From positions 248,001 through 312,000 of the forward strand of contig NZ_QKLF01000005.1 in assembly GCF_003224335.1 (NCBI RefSeq): a stretch of 64,000 bases of DNA, in the 5' to 3' direction. The DNA is from Curtobacterium sp. MCJR17_055 (GTDB taxonomy: Bacteria; Actinomycetota; Actinomycetes; Actinomycetales; Microbacteriaceae). Below the pieces are notes generated by a model. That model did not search any database, had not been told where the DNA came from, and saw only the letters and a list, made by a program, of their open reading frames with translations. Positions within the stretch are counted from its first letter, which is position 1. Each line of letters starts with the position of its first letter. The position numbers were made by a program, and so were the translations under genes. Shown here piece by piece: positions 37,615-46,250 of this stretch.

Positions 37615-38733
37615 GTGGCTGAGAGTACGCGATTAGTGGACCTCGTCTCGGCGCGGATCGATCGGGCTCTCGACGAGCAGCGCGACCGCCTCGCGGCGAT
37701 CAGTCCGGACCTGCTCCCCTTCGACAGGTTCGCGCGTGACCTGCTCGGCGGCGGCAAGCGCTTCCGCGCCCTGTTCTGCTACTGGGGCTGGCAGTCCGTC
37801 GCCGGACGCTCCGGCTCGTTCGACCCGCTGTCCGAGGGCTCCCGCCAGACGACCGCCGAGGCCGTCGTCACCGCCGCCGCCGCGCTCGAGGTCTTCCACG
37901 CCGCGGCCCTCGTGCACGACGACATCATGGACCGGTCGGACACCCGTCGCGGTCGTCCCGCCGCCCACCGCCGGTACGAGTCGCTCCACGCCGAGTCCGG
38001 CTGGGTCGGAGACCGCGCGCTCTACGGCACGAACGCGGCCCTGCTGCTCGGGGACCTGCTGCTCTCGCTGAGCGACGCCGTGTTCGACGAGGCCCTCGCC
38101 CTCCTCGACCCCGTCCGGGCGCGCATCGTGCGGCAGGAGTTCCACGCGATGCGGCTCGAGGTCACCGCCGGGCAGTACCTCGACATCCACGAGGAGACCG
38201 CCTGGCCGACCGTGGACGACGCCGAACAGCTCGTCCGCGCGCAGCGGGTGATCGTCTTCAAGTCCGCCAAGTACTCGGTGGAGGCACCGCTGCTCATCGG
38301 AGCGCTCATCGCCGGCGCGAGTGCGAACCAGCTCGACGGCCTGCGGTCCTTCGGTCTCCCCCTCGGCGTGGCCTACCAGCTGCGCGACGACATGCTCGGG
38401 GTCTTCGGTGACCCCGAGGTGACCGGCAAGCCCGCCGGCGACGACCTCCGCGAGGGCAAGCGCACCGTCCTCGTCGCCACCGCCCGCAAGGCCCTGCCGG
38501 TCGGTGCACGGCAGCTGCTCGACGAGCTCCTCGGTGACCCGGACCTCGACGACGACCAGGTGCAGATGCTCCGCGCGACGCTCACCGAGTCGGGTGCGGT
38601 CAGCGCGGTCGAACGCTCGATCGACCGGCACGTCCAGCGTGCCAAGGCCGCCCTCGACGCCGCACCGCTCACCCCTTCGGCGCGCGACCAGCTCGCGGCC
38701 CTCGCCGACACCGTCAGCAACCGCTCCGCCTGA
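37615..38733 (+). CDS. idsA: Polyprenyl (geranylgeranyl-type) diphosphate synthase
   Basis: Head-to-tail prenyltransferase that condenses isopentenyl diphosphate with an allylic diphosphate. The 372-residue protein shows the first aspartate-rich motif LVHDDIMDRSD, preceded by GGGKRFRALF, and the second, QLRDDMLGVFGD. Chain length depends on residues before the first motif that I cannot interpret safely; C20 is typical for this group. The position (next to a Rv2175c-like gene and a PknL-like kinase) matches idsA2 (Rv2173) of M. tuberculosis. I chose the GTG at 37615 over an open frame 36 codons upstream, which runs into the divergent DUF3040 gene. Confidence 0.92.
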   Translation: MAESTRLVDLVSARIDRALDEQRDRLAAISPDLLPFDRFARDLLGGGKRFRALFCYWGWQSVAGRSGSFDPLSEGSRQTTAEAVVTAAAALEVFHAAALVHDDIMDRSDTRRGRPAAHRRYESLHAESGWVGDRALYGTNAALLLGDLLLSLSDAVFDEALALLDPVRARIVRQEFHAMRLEVTAGQYLDIHEETAWPTVDDAEQLVRAQRVIVFKSAKYSVEAPLLIGALIAGASANQLDGLRSFGLPLGVAYQLRDDMLGVFGDPEVTGKPAGDDLREGKRTVLVATARKALPVGARQLLDELLGDPDLDDDQVQMLRATLTESGAVSAVERSIDRHVQRAKAALDAAPLTPSARDQLAALADTVSNRSA

Positions 38734-38754
38734 CCGGGCGCGCGCGGCACCGCA

Positions 38755-38804
38755 GACGGACGGGAGGCCCGGGTACCAGCTGGTACCCGGGCCTCCCGTC
38801 CGTC
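38755..38804. terminator. Perfect 50-bp palindrome, bidirectional terminator
   Basis: Arms of 25 bp without mismatch or spacer (38755-38779 with 38780-38804) contain GGACGGGAGGCCCGGGTACC. It lies 21 nt after the polyprenyl synthase and 12 nt after the end of the convergent Rv2175c-like gene. The first 19 bases of the arm match the hairpin at 1676 almost exactly. Confidence 0.85.
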
Positions 38805-38816
38805 GGGCGGTCGCGT

Positions 38817-39179
38817 CTAGAGCAGTGCCTGGGCCGCGCGGCGCACTTCCGCCTTGCGGTTGGCGCGCAGGGCGGCGACGGGCGTCGTCCCCATCGCGTC
38901 GTCGTGCGTCAGCATCCACCGCACGGCCTCGTCGTCGGTGAGCCCGTTGTCGCCGAGGACGATGAGGGTGCCGCGCAACGCGGGCAGCGGCTCGGTGCCG
39001 TCGAGGAACTCGACGGGGACGCGGAGCACGCCGTCGACGCGGGCGGGGAGCAGCGTGCGCTCCTCGAACAGACGGTGGACACGGCCGGGGCTCACCCCCA
39101 GCAGGTCGACCAGGTCGGGCACGGTCAACCAGCGTTCGGACAGGGCGTCGTCTCCGGGAAGGGCACTCACGGGGACCAT
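38817..39179 (-). CDS. Rv2175c-family winged-helix DNA-binding protein
   Basis: A protein of 120 residues with an N-terminal helix-turn-helix like that of excisionases (ERWLTVPDLVDLLGVSPGRVHRLFEERTLLP), followed by the Rv2175c C-terminal domain (VPVEFLDG, LRGTLIVLGDNGLTDDEAVRWMLT). In M. tuberculosis the homologue is a substrate of PknL and binds DNA; here the PknL-type kinase gene lies 1.6 kb away. The start is uncertain: ATG at 39179 and GTG at 39173 both lack a clear ribosome site, and the frame extends to 39215. No threonine lies before the DNA-binding domain with this start. Confidence 0.85.
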   Translation of the reverse strand: MVPVSALPGDDALSERWLTVPDLVDLLGVSPGRVHRLFEERTLLPARVDGVLRVPVEFLDGTEPLPALRGTLIVLGDNGLTDDEAVRWMLTHDDAMGTTPVAALRANRKAEVRRAAQALL

Positions 39180-39403
39180 CGTGCCAGAGCCGGGCGGGCT
39201 CGCGCAGCACACCACGGCGGTGAACAGCGTCGTGTCGGGCGGCCGATTCCCCGCTGAGTCACAGCAGTCACACCCGCATCACCCGACTCTCTGGTTGACT
39301 TGGGACCACCGGCGTGTCAGCGTGTGGTCACCTGTGCGTGACGTGCGCGCACGGCCGCCAGAGCCACCCCGTGCCGACGACGTGCGGAGACAGGAGAACG
39401 ACC

Positions 39404-40660
39404 GTGGACAGGGACACGACCGCAGACGAGGCAGCGCGCCGCATCCGCTCCGCCCGCTTCGCCACCATGCCGATCGTCCTGGCCGGCACGATCGCCGTGA
39501 CCGCCGGGCTGACCGGACCGATCGCGCACGCCGAGCAGCGCCACGACGACGACACCGGGAAGCGTCACGTCGACGCGGACCGGGACGTCCACGTGGACCG
39601 GGACCTCGGGTCACGCCCGGTGTTCGCCACGGCCGTGGCGCGCCCCGCGACGCCGGTCGCCACCACCGTCGCCGCGACGCGCACCGCCGCGCCGACGACG
39701 TACACGGTGCAGCAGGGCGACACCGTCTCCGGCATCGCGGCCCGGTACGGCCTCTCCGCGCAGGAGATCCTCGTCCGCAACGGCCTCGGCTGGAACACGA
39801 TCATCCACGCCGGGCAGACGCTCCGCCTCGCATCGACCCCGGTCGGCGCCGCGCAGTCCACGGCGTCCGGCACCGCGAGCTACCACGTCAAGCAGGGCGA
39901 CACCGTCTCGGGGATCGCCGCCAAGGTCGGCGTCTCGACCGCCGCGCTCCTCACCGCGAACGAGCTGTCCCAGCGCAGCGTCATCTACCCGGGCCAGACC
40001 CTCCGCGTCCCCGCCGGCACCGCGAGCGCGACGAAGACCGCGACCACCGCCGGGCCCGTGGCACCGTCCGCCGGCCCGACCACGTCGTCGGCCGTCGTCC
40101 GCGGCGGCTCGGTCACGATCGGTGACGGCGACACCATCGCATCGGTCGCGACGACCCACGGCGTGTCCGTCGCGTCCCTGCTCGCCGCGAACGGTCTGAC
40201 CTACACGAGCACGATCTACGCCGGCGGCACCCTGGTCCTCCCGACGAGCGGGGCGTCCCTGTCCAGCGAACAGCGCGCGAACGCGGCGACCATCGTCCGC
40301 GTCGGCCGGTCGCTCGGGGTGCCCGACCGCGGGCTCGTCATCGCGCTGGCGACGGCGATGCAGGAGTCGAGCCTCCGCAACCTCGCGCACGGCGACCGCG
40401 ACTCGGTCGGGCTGTTCCAGCAGCGGCCGAGCCAGGGCTGGGGGACGCCCGCGCAGCTCCAGGACACCGTGTACGCCTCGGAGCTGTTCTTCGGCGGCTC
40501 GCGGAACCCCAACCCGGGTGTCACCCGGGGGCTCCTCGACGTCCCCGGCTGGTCGTCGATGAGCGTCACCGAGGCCGCCCAGGCCGTCCAGCTGTCCGCG
40601 TACCCGAAGGCCTACGCCCAGTGGGAGCAGTCGGCGGCCGCCTGGCTCCGCTCGCTCTGA
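39404..40660 (+). CDS. Secreted LysM protein with lysozyme-like C-terminal domain
   Basis: A predicted secreted wall protein of 418 residues. A signal sequence spans about residues 1-43 (ending GPIAHAEQ), followed by a charged segment and three LysM peptidoglycan-binding domains at about 99-143, 159-203 and 235-280. The C-terminal 120 residues resemble a lysozyme-like fold with a likely catalytic Glu in AMQESSLRN (E321), DSVGLFQQRPSQGWG and a conserved aromatic end. The GTG at 39404 has AGGAG 7 nt upstream. It probably cleaves peptidoglycan, perhaps in a resuscitation-factor-like role. A TTGACT motif lies at 39293, but no good -10 box was found. Confidence 0.85.
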   Translation: MDRDTTADEAARRIRSARFATMPIVLAGTIAVTAGLTGPIAHAEQRHDDDTGKRHVDADRDVHVDRDLGSRPVFATAVARPATPVATTVAATRTAAPTTYTVQQGDTVSGIAARYGLSAQEILVRNGLGWNTIIHAGQTLRLASTPVGAAQSTASGTASYHVKQGDTVSGIAAKVGVSTAALLTANELSQRSVIYPGQTLRVPAGTASATKTATTAGPVAPSAGPTTSSAVVRGGSVTIGDGDTIASVATTHGVSVASLLAANGLTYTSTIYAGGTLVLPTSGASLSSEQRANAATIVRVGRSLGVPDRGLVIALATAMQESSLRNLAHGDRDSVGLFQQRPSQGWGTPAQLQDTVYASELFFGGSRNPNPGVTRGLLDVPGWSSMSVTEAAQAVQLSAYPKAYAQWEQSAAAWLRSL

Positions 40661-40760
40661 GCCGGTCGTCCCCGGCCTGACTCCGATCCCCGGGTCATCC
40701 CTCCGGTCGAGATCGTGTAACGACCGGTGCGCCGGTGTGCTCGTCCGGTGCACCGCTTCG

Positions 40761-40766
40761 TAGAAT
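40761..40766 (+). promoter_or_regulatory. -10 box of the kinase gene, leaderless geometry
   Basis: TAGAAT is followed by 7 nt and the ATG. There is no ribosome-binding sequence between them, so the transcript probably starts at the ATG. The -35 region is poor. Confidence 0.6.
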
Positions 40767-40773
40767 GCCGCAG

Positions 40774-42813
40774 ATGACCACGAACGCCGCCACGGACCCG
40801 ATGATCGGTCGCATGATCGATCAGCGGTACCGCGTCCGCTCCCGCATCGCGCGGGGCGGCATGGCGACCGTGTACCTCGCCACCGACGTCCGCCTCGAGC
40901 GCCGCGTCGCCGTCAAGATCATGCACGGCCACCTCGCGGACGACCAGGCGTTCCGGGAGCGGTTCATCCAGGAGGCCCGTTCGGCCGCCCGCCTCTCCCA
41001 CCCCAACCTCGTCGGCGTCTACGACCAGGGTGCCGAGGACGACTGCGTCTACATCGTCATGGAGTACATCCCGGGCATCACGCTCCGCGACCTCCTGCAG
41101 GAGCACCGCGCCCTCACGCCGGAGCAGGCGACCGACATCCTCCGGGCCGTCCTCGCCGGGCTGGCGTCCGCGCACCGCGCCGGGATCGTGCACCGCGACC
41201 TGAAGCCCGAGAACGTGCTGCTCGCCGACGACGGCCGGATCAAGCTCGGCGACTTCGGGCTCGCCCGGGCCACCACCGCGAACACGGCCACGGGTGCGGC
41301 CCTGCTCGGGACCATCGCGTACCTCTCCCCCGAACTCGTCACCCGTGGCGCCGCGGACTCGCGGAGCGACATCTACGCGCTCGGCATCATGCTCTACGAG
41401 ATGCTCACCGGCGAGCAGCCCTACAAGGGCGAGCAGCCGATGCAGATCGCCTACCAGCACGCCAACGGCACCGTCCCGGCGCCGAGCGCCGCGCTGCCCG
41501 GCGTCCCGGCGGAGCTCGACGACCTCGTCGCCTGGGCCACCGCACGGGACCCCCGCGACCGACCCCGTGACGCCCGCGAGATGCTCGACCACATGGCCGG
41601 CGGGCAGCAGCGTGCCACCGGCCAGTACCGGACGGCCGTCCTCCGCCCCGAGAACGCGACCGCGATCCTCCCGTCGGGTGGCAGCGCCGGCGCAGCGACC
41701 TCCGGCGACGACGTCGAGGACGCGAGCGAACACGACACCACGGTGCTCGACCGCCGCGGGACGCAGGAGACCCCGCCGCGTCGGCCCGGCGGCCGATCGG
41801 CGCCCGGGCCGCGACGGACCGGCGCCGTCACCGCCGCGCTCTCCCCCGCCGGGCAGCGGCTCGCGGACAAGTCGGTCAAGCGGCGGAAGCGCGGGTGGAT
41901 CGCCCTCGTGGTCGTGGTCGTCCTCGCGCTCGTCGGCGCGGGCATCGCCGCGTGGTACGGCCCCGGCCCCGGCGGCAACGTCCGGATCCCCGCCGTCGCC
42001 GGCAAGACCGTCCAGCAGGTGCGCCAGAGCCTCGAGTCGACCGGCCTGCGTGCCGCGGCCGCGACGACCAGCCGTCCCGACCTGTCCGTCGAGGCCGGCC
42101 TGGTCACCGCGACCCAGCCGCCCACGGACCGCGAGGTCCGGAAGGGCACGGCGGTCCGCATCGTCGTCTCGAGCGGCCCCCGCATGATCGCCCTCCCGGC
42201 GATCGTCGGTCAGTCCGTCTCCACCGCGCAGGCCGCCCTCGACGACGACTTCCGGCTGCAGGACCCGCGGTACGAGTTCTCCGCCGACGTGCCCGCCGAC
42301 GCCGTGATCGCCGCGACCGGCCGGGACGGCTCCGGCGCCGTCGACCTGACCACGGTCGAGCACTACCCCGAACGCGGACCCGTGACCCTGACCGTCTCAC
42401 TCGGAGCCGTCCCGGACGTCACCGGGAAGACCGTCGACGACGCCAGGGCCGCCCTCGCCGCCGTCGGCCTCGAACTCGGTGCCCAGACGCAGCAGTACAG
42501 CGAGGACGTCCCGACCGGCCAGGTCATGTCCGCGACGGTGACCGACGACCCGGCGGTGAAGGGCTCGGCCGTGGACGTCGTCGTCTCGCAGGGACCGGCG
42601 CCGATCGCCCTCCCCGACGTCTCCGGCGACACCGTCGACGAGGCGCGCTCGACGCTCGAGGCGCTCGGCCTCGAGGTCACCTACCCCGACTGCACGAACA
42701 TCCTCTGCGGGTTCTACGACTGGGAGAGCAAGCTCCCCGTGCGCTCGACCGACCCGGCGCCGGGCACCACCGTGCACAAGGGCGACACCGTCACCCTGGC
42801 CTACGACCAGTAG
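40774..42813 (+). CDS. pknL: Ser/Thr protein kinase with four PASTA domains (PknL position)
   Basis: Transmembrane sensor kinase, 679 residues. The kinase domain (about 18-275) has the glycine loop ARGGMATVYLA, catalytic K48, HRDLKPEN with D142, and DFG at 160-162. A juxtamembrane linker with TTVLD-type sites leads to one helix (about 370-390), then four extracytoplasmic PASTA domains that bind peptidoglycan fragments or lipid II. The genes around it (idsA, Rv2175c-like, aroG, plsC, fadD15-like) match the pknL neighbourhood of M. tuberculosis, though that PknL lacks PASTA domains. The last PASTA domain carries two cysteines (CTNILC) that may pair. Confidence 0.93.
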   Translation: MTTNAATDPMIGRMIDQRYRVRSRIARGGMATVYLATDVRLERRVAVKIMHGHLADDQAFRERFIQEARSAARLSHPNLVGVYDQGAEDDCVYIVMEYIPGITLRDLLQEHRALTPEQATDILRAVLAGLASAHRAGIVHRDLKPENVLLADDGRIKLGDFGLARATTANTATGAALLGTIAYLSPELVTRGAADSRSDIYALGIMLYEMLTGEQPYKGEQPMQIAYQHANGTVPAPSAALPGVPAELDDLVAWATARDPRDRPRDAREMLDHMAGGQQRATGQYRTAVLRPENATAILPSGGSAGAATSGDDVEDASEHDTTVLDRRGTQETPPRRPGGRSAPGPRRTGAVTAALSPAGQRLADKSVKRRKRGWIALVVVVVLALVGAGIAAWYGPGPGGNVRIPAVAGKTVQQVRQSLESTGLRAAAATTSRPDLSVEAGLVTATQPPTDREVRKGTAVRIVVSSGPRMIALPAIVGQSVSTAQAALDDDFRLQDPRYEFSADVPADAVIAATGRDGSGAVDLTTVEHYPERGPVTLTVSLGAVPDVTGKTVDDARAALAAVGLELGAQTQQYSEDVPTGQVMSATVTDDPAVKGSAVDVVVSQGPAPIALPDVSGDTVDEARSTLEALGLEVTYPDCTNILCGFYDWESKLPVRSTDPAPGTTVHKGDTVTLAYDQ

Positions 42814-42851
42814 CCCTCGGACGACCGGACGGCCGGGCGAACGGGAGGCCG

Positions 42852-42900
42852 GACGGACGGGAGGCCCGTCACCGGTCCGGTGTCGGGCCTCCTGTCCGTC
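42852..42900. terminator. Bidirectional terminator between kinase and DAHP synthase genes
   Basis: A stem of 23 bp with one mismatch and one G.T pair (42852-42874 with 42878-42900), containing GACGGACGGGAGGCCCG. It lies 38 nt after the kinase stop and 42 nt after the end of the convergent aroG. Confidence 0.85.
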
Positions 42901-42942
42901 AGCGGGGTGCGTCGGGGCGACCGCCGCTGGTGGCGGCGTCGA

Positions 42943-44328
42943 TCAGCGCGCGACGGACGGGTGCGCGCGGAGCTCCTCGGCCACCAGGAAGGCGAGCTCG
43001 AGCGACTGCATGTGGTTGAGGCGCGGGTCGCAGAGCGACTCGTACCGGGTGGCGAGGGTCGCCTCGTCGATGTGCTCCGAGCCACCCAGGCACTCGGTGA
43101 CGTCGTCGCCCGTGAGCTCGACGTGCATGCCGCCCGGGTACGTGCCGACCGCGCGGTGCACCTCGAAGAACCCGAGGACCTCGTCCACGACGTCGTCGAA
43201 CCGGCGGGTCTTGTACCCGTTCGGCGTGGTGAGCCCGTTGCCGTGCATCGGGTCGGTCACCCAGAGCGGGTTCGCGTCCATGCCCTTGGCCGCCTCGAGC
43301 AGCTTCGGGAGCTCGTCGCGGATCCGGCCGGCACCCATCCGGGTGATGAAGGTCAGGCGGCCCGGCTCGCGCTCCGGGTCGAGCTTCTCGATGAGGGCCC
43401 GCATGTCGTCGACGCTCGTCGTCGGCCCGAGCTTGACGCCGATCGGGTTCCGCACGCGGGACAGGAAGTCGACGTGCGCCCCGTCGAGGTCGCGAGTGCG
43501 CTCCCCGATCCAGATGAAGTGGCCGGACGTGTCGTACGCCTGACCCGACCGGGAGTCGATCCGGGTCATCGGGCGCTCGTAGTCCATGAGCAGGCCCTCG
43601 TGCGAGGCGTAGAACTCGACGTGCTTGAGCGCCTCGAAGTCGGCGCCGCACGCGGCCATGAACTGGATGGCACGGTCGATCTCGGCCGCCAGGTTCTCGT
43701 ACCGGGCGTTCGCCGGGTTCGCCGCGAAGCCCTTGTTCCACGAGTGCACCTGGCGCAGGTCGGCGAACCCGCCCTGCGTGAAGGCGCGGACGAGGTTCAG
43801 GGTGGACGCCGCCGTGTGGTAGCCCTGCACGAGCCGACGCGGGTCGGCCTGGCGGGACTCCGGGGTGAAGTCGTACCCGTTCACGATGTCACCGCGGTAG
43901 GCCGGCAGGGTGACGTCCCCCCGGGTCTCGAGGTCGCTCGACCGGGGCTTCGCGAACTGCCCGGCCATGCGGCCCATCTTGATGACCGGGGTCGACGCAC
44001 CGTAGGTGAGCACGACGGCCATCTGCAGGATGGTCTTCACGCGGTCGCGGATCGAGTCCGCGGTGGCGCCGGCGAAGGTCTCGGCGCAGTCACCGCCCTG
44101 CAGCAGGAACGCCCTGCCCTGGGCGGCGGCGGCCAGGCGGTCGCGCAGCTGGTCGACCTCGCCCGCGAAGACGAGCGGCGGCAGCGTGGCGATCTCCGCG
44201 GAGGCGGCCTCGGCAGCGGCGGGGTCCGGCCAGGTCGGCTGCTGCTTGATCGGGAGCGTGCGCCAGTGGTCGAGCCCCGCGATCACGTCAGGGTCCTGCA
44301 GGGTGAGGGAGTCGATCGACTCGGACAA
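42943..44328 (-). CDS. aroG: Class II 3-deoxy-7-phosphoheptulonate synthase
   Basis: Condenses phosphoenolpyruvate and erythrose 4-phosphate in the first step of the shikimate pathway. The 462-residue protein is of the plant-like class II, with LLQGGDCAETFA, the active-site region VKMGRMAGQFAKPRS, RGDIVNGYDFTPESR and HGNGLTTPNGYKTRRF. The start is most likely TTG at 44328, preceded by GAGGTG at 5 nt; a GTG nine codons earlier lies before that site. Feedback control by aromatic amino acids is typical for class II but the binding site is not obvious here. The position near pknL matches Rv2178c. Confidence 0.94.
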   Translation of the reverse strand: MSESIDSLTLQDPDVIAGLDHWRTLPIKQQPTWPDPAAAEAASAEIATLPPLVFAGEVDQLRDRLAAAAQGRAFLLQGGDCAETFAGATADSIRDRVKTILQMAVVLTYGASTPVIKMGRMAGQFAKPRSSDLETRGDVTLPAYRGDIVNGYDFTPESRQADPRRLVQGYHTAASTLNLVRAFTQGGFADLRQVHSWNKGFAANPANARYENLAAEIDRAIQFMAACGADFEALKHVEFYASHEGLLMDYERPMTRIDSRSGQAYDTSGHFIWIGERTRDLDGAHVDFLSRVRNPIGVKLGPTTSVDDMRALIEKLDPEREPGRLTFITRMGAGRIRDELPKLLEAAKGMDANPLWVTDPMHGNGLTTPNGYKTRRFDDVVDEVLGFFEVHRAVGTYPGGMHVELTGDDVTECLGGSEHIDEATLATRYESLCDPRLNHMQSLELAFLVAEELRAHPSVAR

Positions 44329-44403
44329 GGCTGCACCTCGGTGTTCTGGTCGCACGCGGCCGTCGCCGGGACGGCGTCCCGACGGTTGCGGGACTGTCCG
44401 AGC

Positions 44404-45129
44404 CTACCGTCCGGGTGTGACCCGACGCTCCCGCATGACGGTCTCCCGGGCGGTCGTCGCGCGCTCCTTGACGCTCGTCGCGTAGACGTCCTCGTACTGC
44501 TGCCGGCTCAGCCCGCGGAGCTCGTGCATGATCTCGTCCGTGACGCTGCGGAGGATGAAGCGGTCGGTCTCGAGTCCCTCGAAGCGGGAGAAGTCGAGCG
44601 GCTTGCCGAAGACGACGCCGACGCGCTTGAACTTCGGGAACTTCTGGCCGATCTGCTGGACCTCGCGGGTGCCGACCATCGCGACGGGCACGACGACGAC
44701 CCGGCCCTCCAGGACCATCCGGGCGATGCCGGTCCGGCCGCGGTAGAGCTTGCCGTCCGGGCTGCGCGTGCCCTCCGGGTAGATGCCGAGCTGCTCGCCG
44801 CGGGCCAGGACCTGCAGCCCGGTGCGGAGCGAGGCCTCCGATGCCTTGCCGCCGGAGCGGTCGATGGGGAGCTGCCCGATCGCGTTGAAGAACGTCTTCG
44901 TCGCCCAGCCCTTCAGCCCGCGGCCGGTGAAGTAGTCGCTCTTCGCGAGGAACGACATCCGCCGGTCGAGCACAGCGGGGAGGATCACGGAGTCGATGAA
45001 CGACACGTGGTTCGACGCGAAGATGACCGGCCCGGACCGCGGGACGTTCTCGCGGCCGATCACCCACGGCCGGAACAGCGTCAGGATGAGCGGGCCGAGC
45101 ACGAAGTTCTTCAGCAGCCAGTAGAGCAT
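44404..45129 (-). CDS. 1-acyl-sn-glycerol-3-phosphate acyltransferase family protein
   Basis: Membrane-associated acyltransferase of the PlsC family, 241 residues, probably making phosphatidic acid from lysophosphatidate. The acyltransferase motif HX4D is NHVSFID (H41, D46) and the substrate-binding YPEGTRS lies near residue 120. An N-terminal hydrophobic segment (about 1-20) anchors it. It starts 26 nt after the ROK glucokinase gene and may be cotranscribed with it. In mycobacteria the homologue in this position is Rv2182c. Chain and acceptor specificity are unknown. Confidence 0.9.
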   Translation of the reverse strand: MLYWLLKNFVLGPLILTLFRPWVIGRENVPRSGPVIFASNHVSFIDSVILPAVLDRRMSFLAKSDYFTGRGLKGWATKTFFNAIGQLPIDRSGGKASEASLRTGLQVLARGEQLGIYPEGTRSPDGKLYRGRTGIARMVLEGRVVVVPVAMVGTREVQQIGQKFPKFKRVGVVFGKPLDFSRFEGLETDRFILRSVTDEIMHELRGLSRQQYEDVYATSVKERATTARETVMRERRVTPGR

Positions 45130-45155
45130 CGTCGACTCCGTCGGGTGGGGTGTGG

Positions 45156-46115
45156 TCAGGCCGTGCGGGCGTGGATGCGGGCGAGGTCGGCGGCACCGAC
45201 CACCCCCGCGTCGTTGACGAGCTCGGCGATCACGAAGTCCGGCTCCGGGTGGTAGCCGCGGGCCGGGAGGTTGTTGAGGTACGCCTGCTTGATCGGCTCG
45301 AGCAGCCGGTCCCCGGCGCTGGCGACCCCGCCGCCGAACACGAACAGCTGCGGGTCGAGCACCGCGGACAACGACGCGCACGCCTCGCCCAGGTGCCGTC
45401 CGAGCCGACGCAGCGCGGCGAGGGCGCCGGGGTCGTCGGCCAGGATGAGGTCCCCGACGACCGCGCCGTCCAGGTGGCCGCCGTTCGCGTCACGGGCCTC
45501 GGCCAGTGCCACGCCGATGCCACCGGCGTCCGCGACGTCGTTCGCCATCCGCTGGAGGGCGCGGCCCGAGCCGTACTGCTCGATGCACCCGCGCGCGCCG
45601 CACCCACAGGGCAGGCCGTTCGGGACGATGCGGAGGTGCCCGATCTCGCCGCCGGTGCCGAACCCGCCACGGAACAGGCGGTCCTCGGTGACGATCGCGC
45701 CCCCGACACCGGTGCCGATGGTCAGCATGGTCATGTCCGACACCAGGCGACCGGCACCGAAGCGGAACTCGGCCCACCCGGCGGCGTTCGCGTCGTTGTC
45801 GACGGTGATGTGCAGGTCGCCGAGACGCTCCTGCAGCTTCTGGCGCAGGGGTTCGTTCCGCCAGCGGATGTTCGGCGTGTAGTAGACGATCGACTGCGAT
45901 GCGTCGATGAAGCCCGGCGCCGCGACCCCCACCGCACCGACCTGGTGCTGGAGGCTGAGGCGCTCGACCATCGACACGACGTCGTCGAGCATGGCGATCG
46001 GGTCCGCAGCGTTCGTGGCGACGCGGTCCTCGGCGAGGATCTCGCCGAGCTCCGTGACGACCGCTCCCGCGATCTTGGTGCCCCCGATGTCGATTCCGAT
46101 GGCATGCACGAACAC
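45156..46115 (-). CDS. ROK-family glucokinase
   Basis: ATP- or polyphosphate-dependent hexose kinase, 319 residues. The N-terminus has the phosphate-binding motif AIGIDIGGTKIAG; then follow VGVAAPGF, VDNDANAAGWAEF with the catalytic Asp, and the zinc-binding ROK signature CGCGARGCIEQYGSG. It probably phosphorylates glucose, feeding glycolysis and Zwf; the donor is not visible. Two GTG codons compete for the start: 46115 (GGTAGG 4 nt upstream) and 46109 (10 nt); the frame is open far upstream but without conserved sequence. No helix-turn-helix is present, so it is an enzyme rather than a ROK repressor. Confidence 0.92.
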   Translation of the reverse strand: MFVHAIGIDIGGTKIAGAVVTELGEILAEDRVATNAADPIAMLDDVVSMVERLSLQHQVGAVGVAAPGFIDASQSIVYYTPNIRWRNEPLRQKLQERLGDLHITVDNDANAAGWAEFRFGAGRLVSDMTMLTIGTGVGGAIVTEDRLFRGGFGTGGEIGHLRIVPNGLPCGCGARGCIEQYGSGRALQRMANDVADAGGIGVALAEARDANGGHLDGAVVGDLILADDPGALAALRRLGRHLGEACASLSAVLDPQLFVFGGGVASAGDRLLEPIKQAYLNNLPARGYHPEPDFVIAELVNDAGVVGAADLARIHARTA

Positions 46116-46250
46116 GCAGCCTACCGGTTCGGCGGCGGCGCACCGAACGGGTGGACGCTCACCGAACTCCGGAGGAGTCGTCCTATGCTGAGTGTGAGCC
46201 GTCTCGACGATGAGCGGACTCACATCGAACCGGCCGACGAGGGAGTTGCC

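Noticed and set aside
39216..39403. c-di-AMP riboswitch before the LysM gene
   Set aside because: Such riboswitches are frequent before wall hydrolases in actinobacteria, but I could not find the conserved core in the 188 bases available.
45150..46250. Upstream extension of the acyl-CoA ligase frame
   Set aside because: The region is antisense to the glucokinase gene; the GTG at 46251 has a good ribosome site and starts the family domain.
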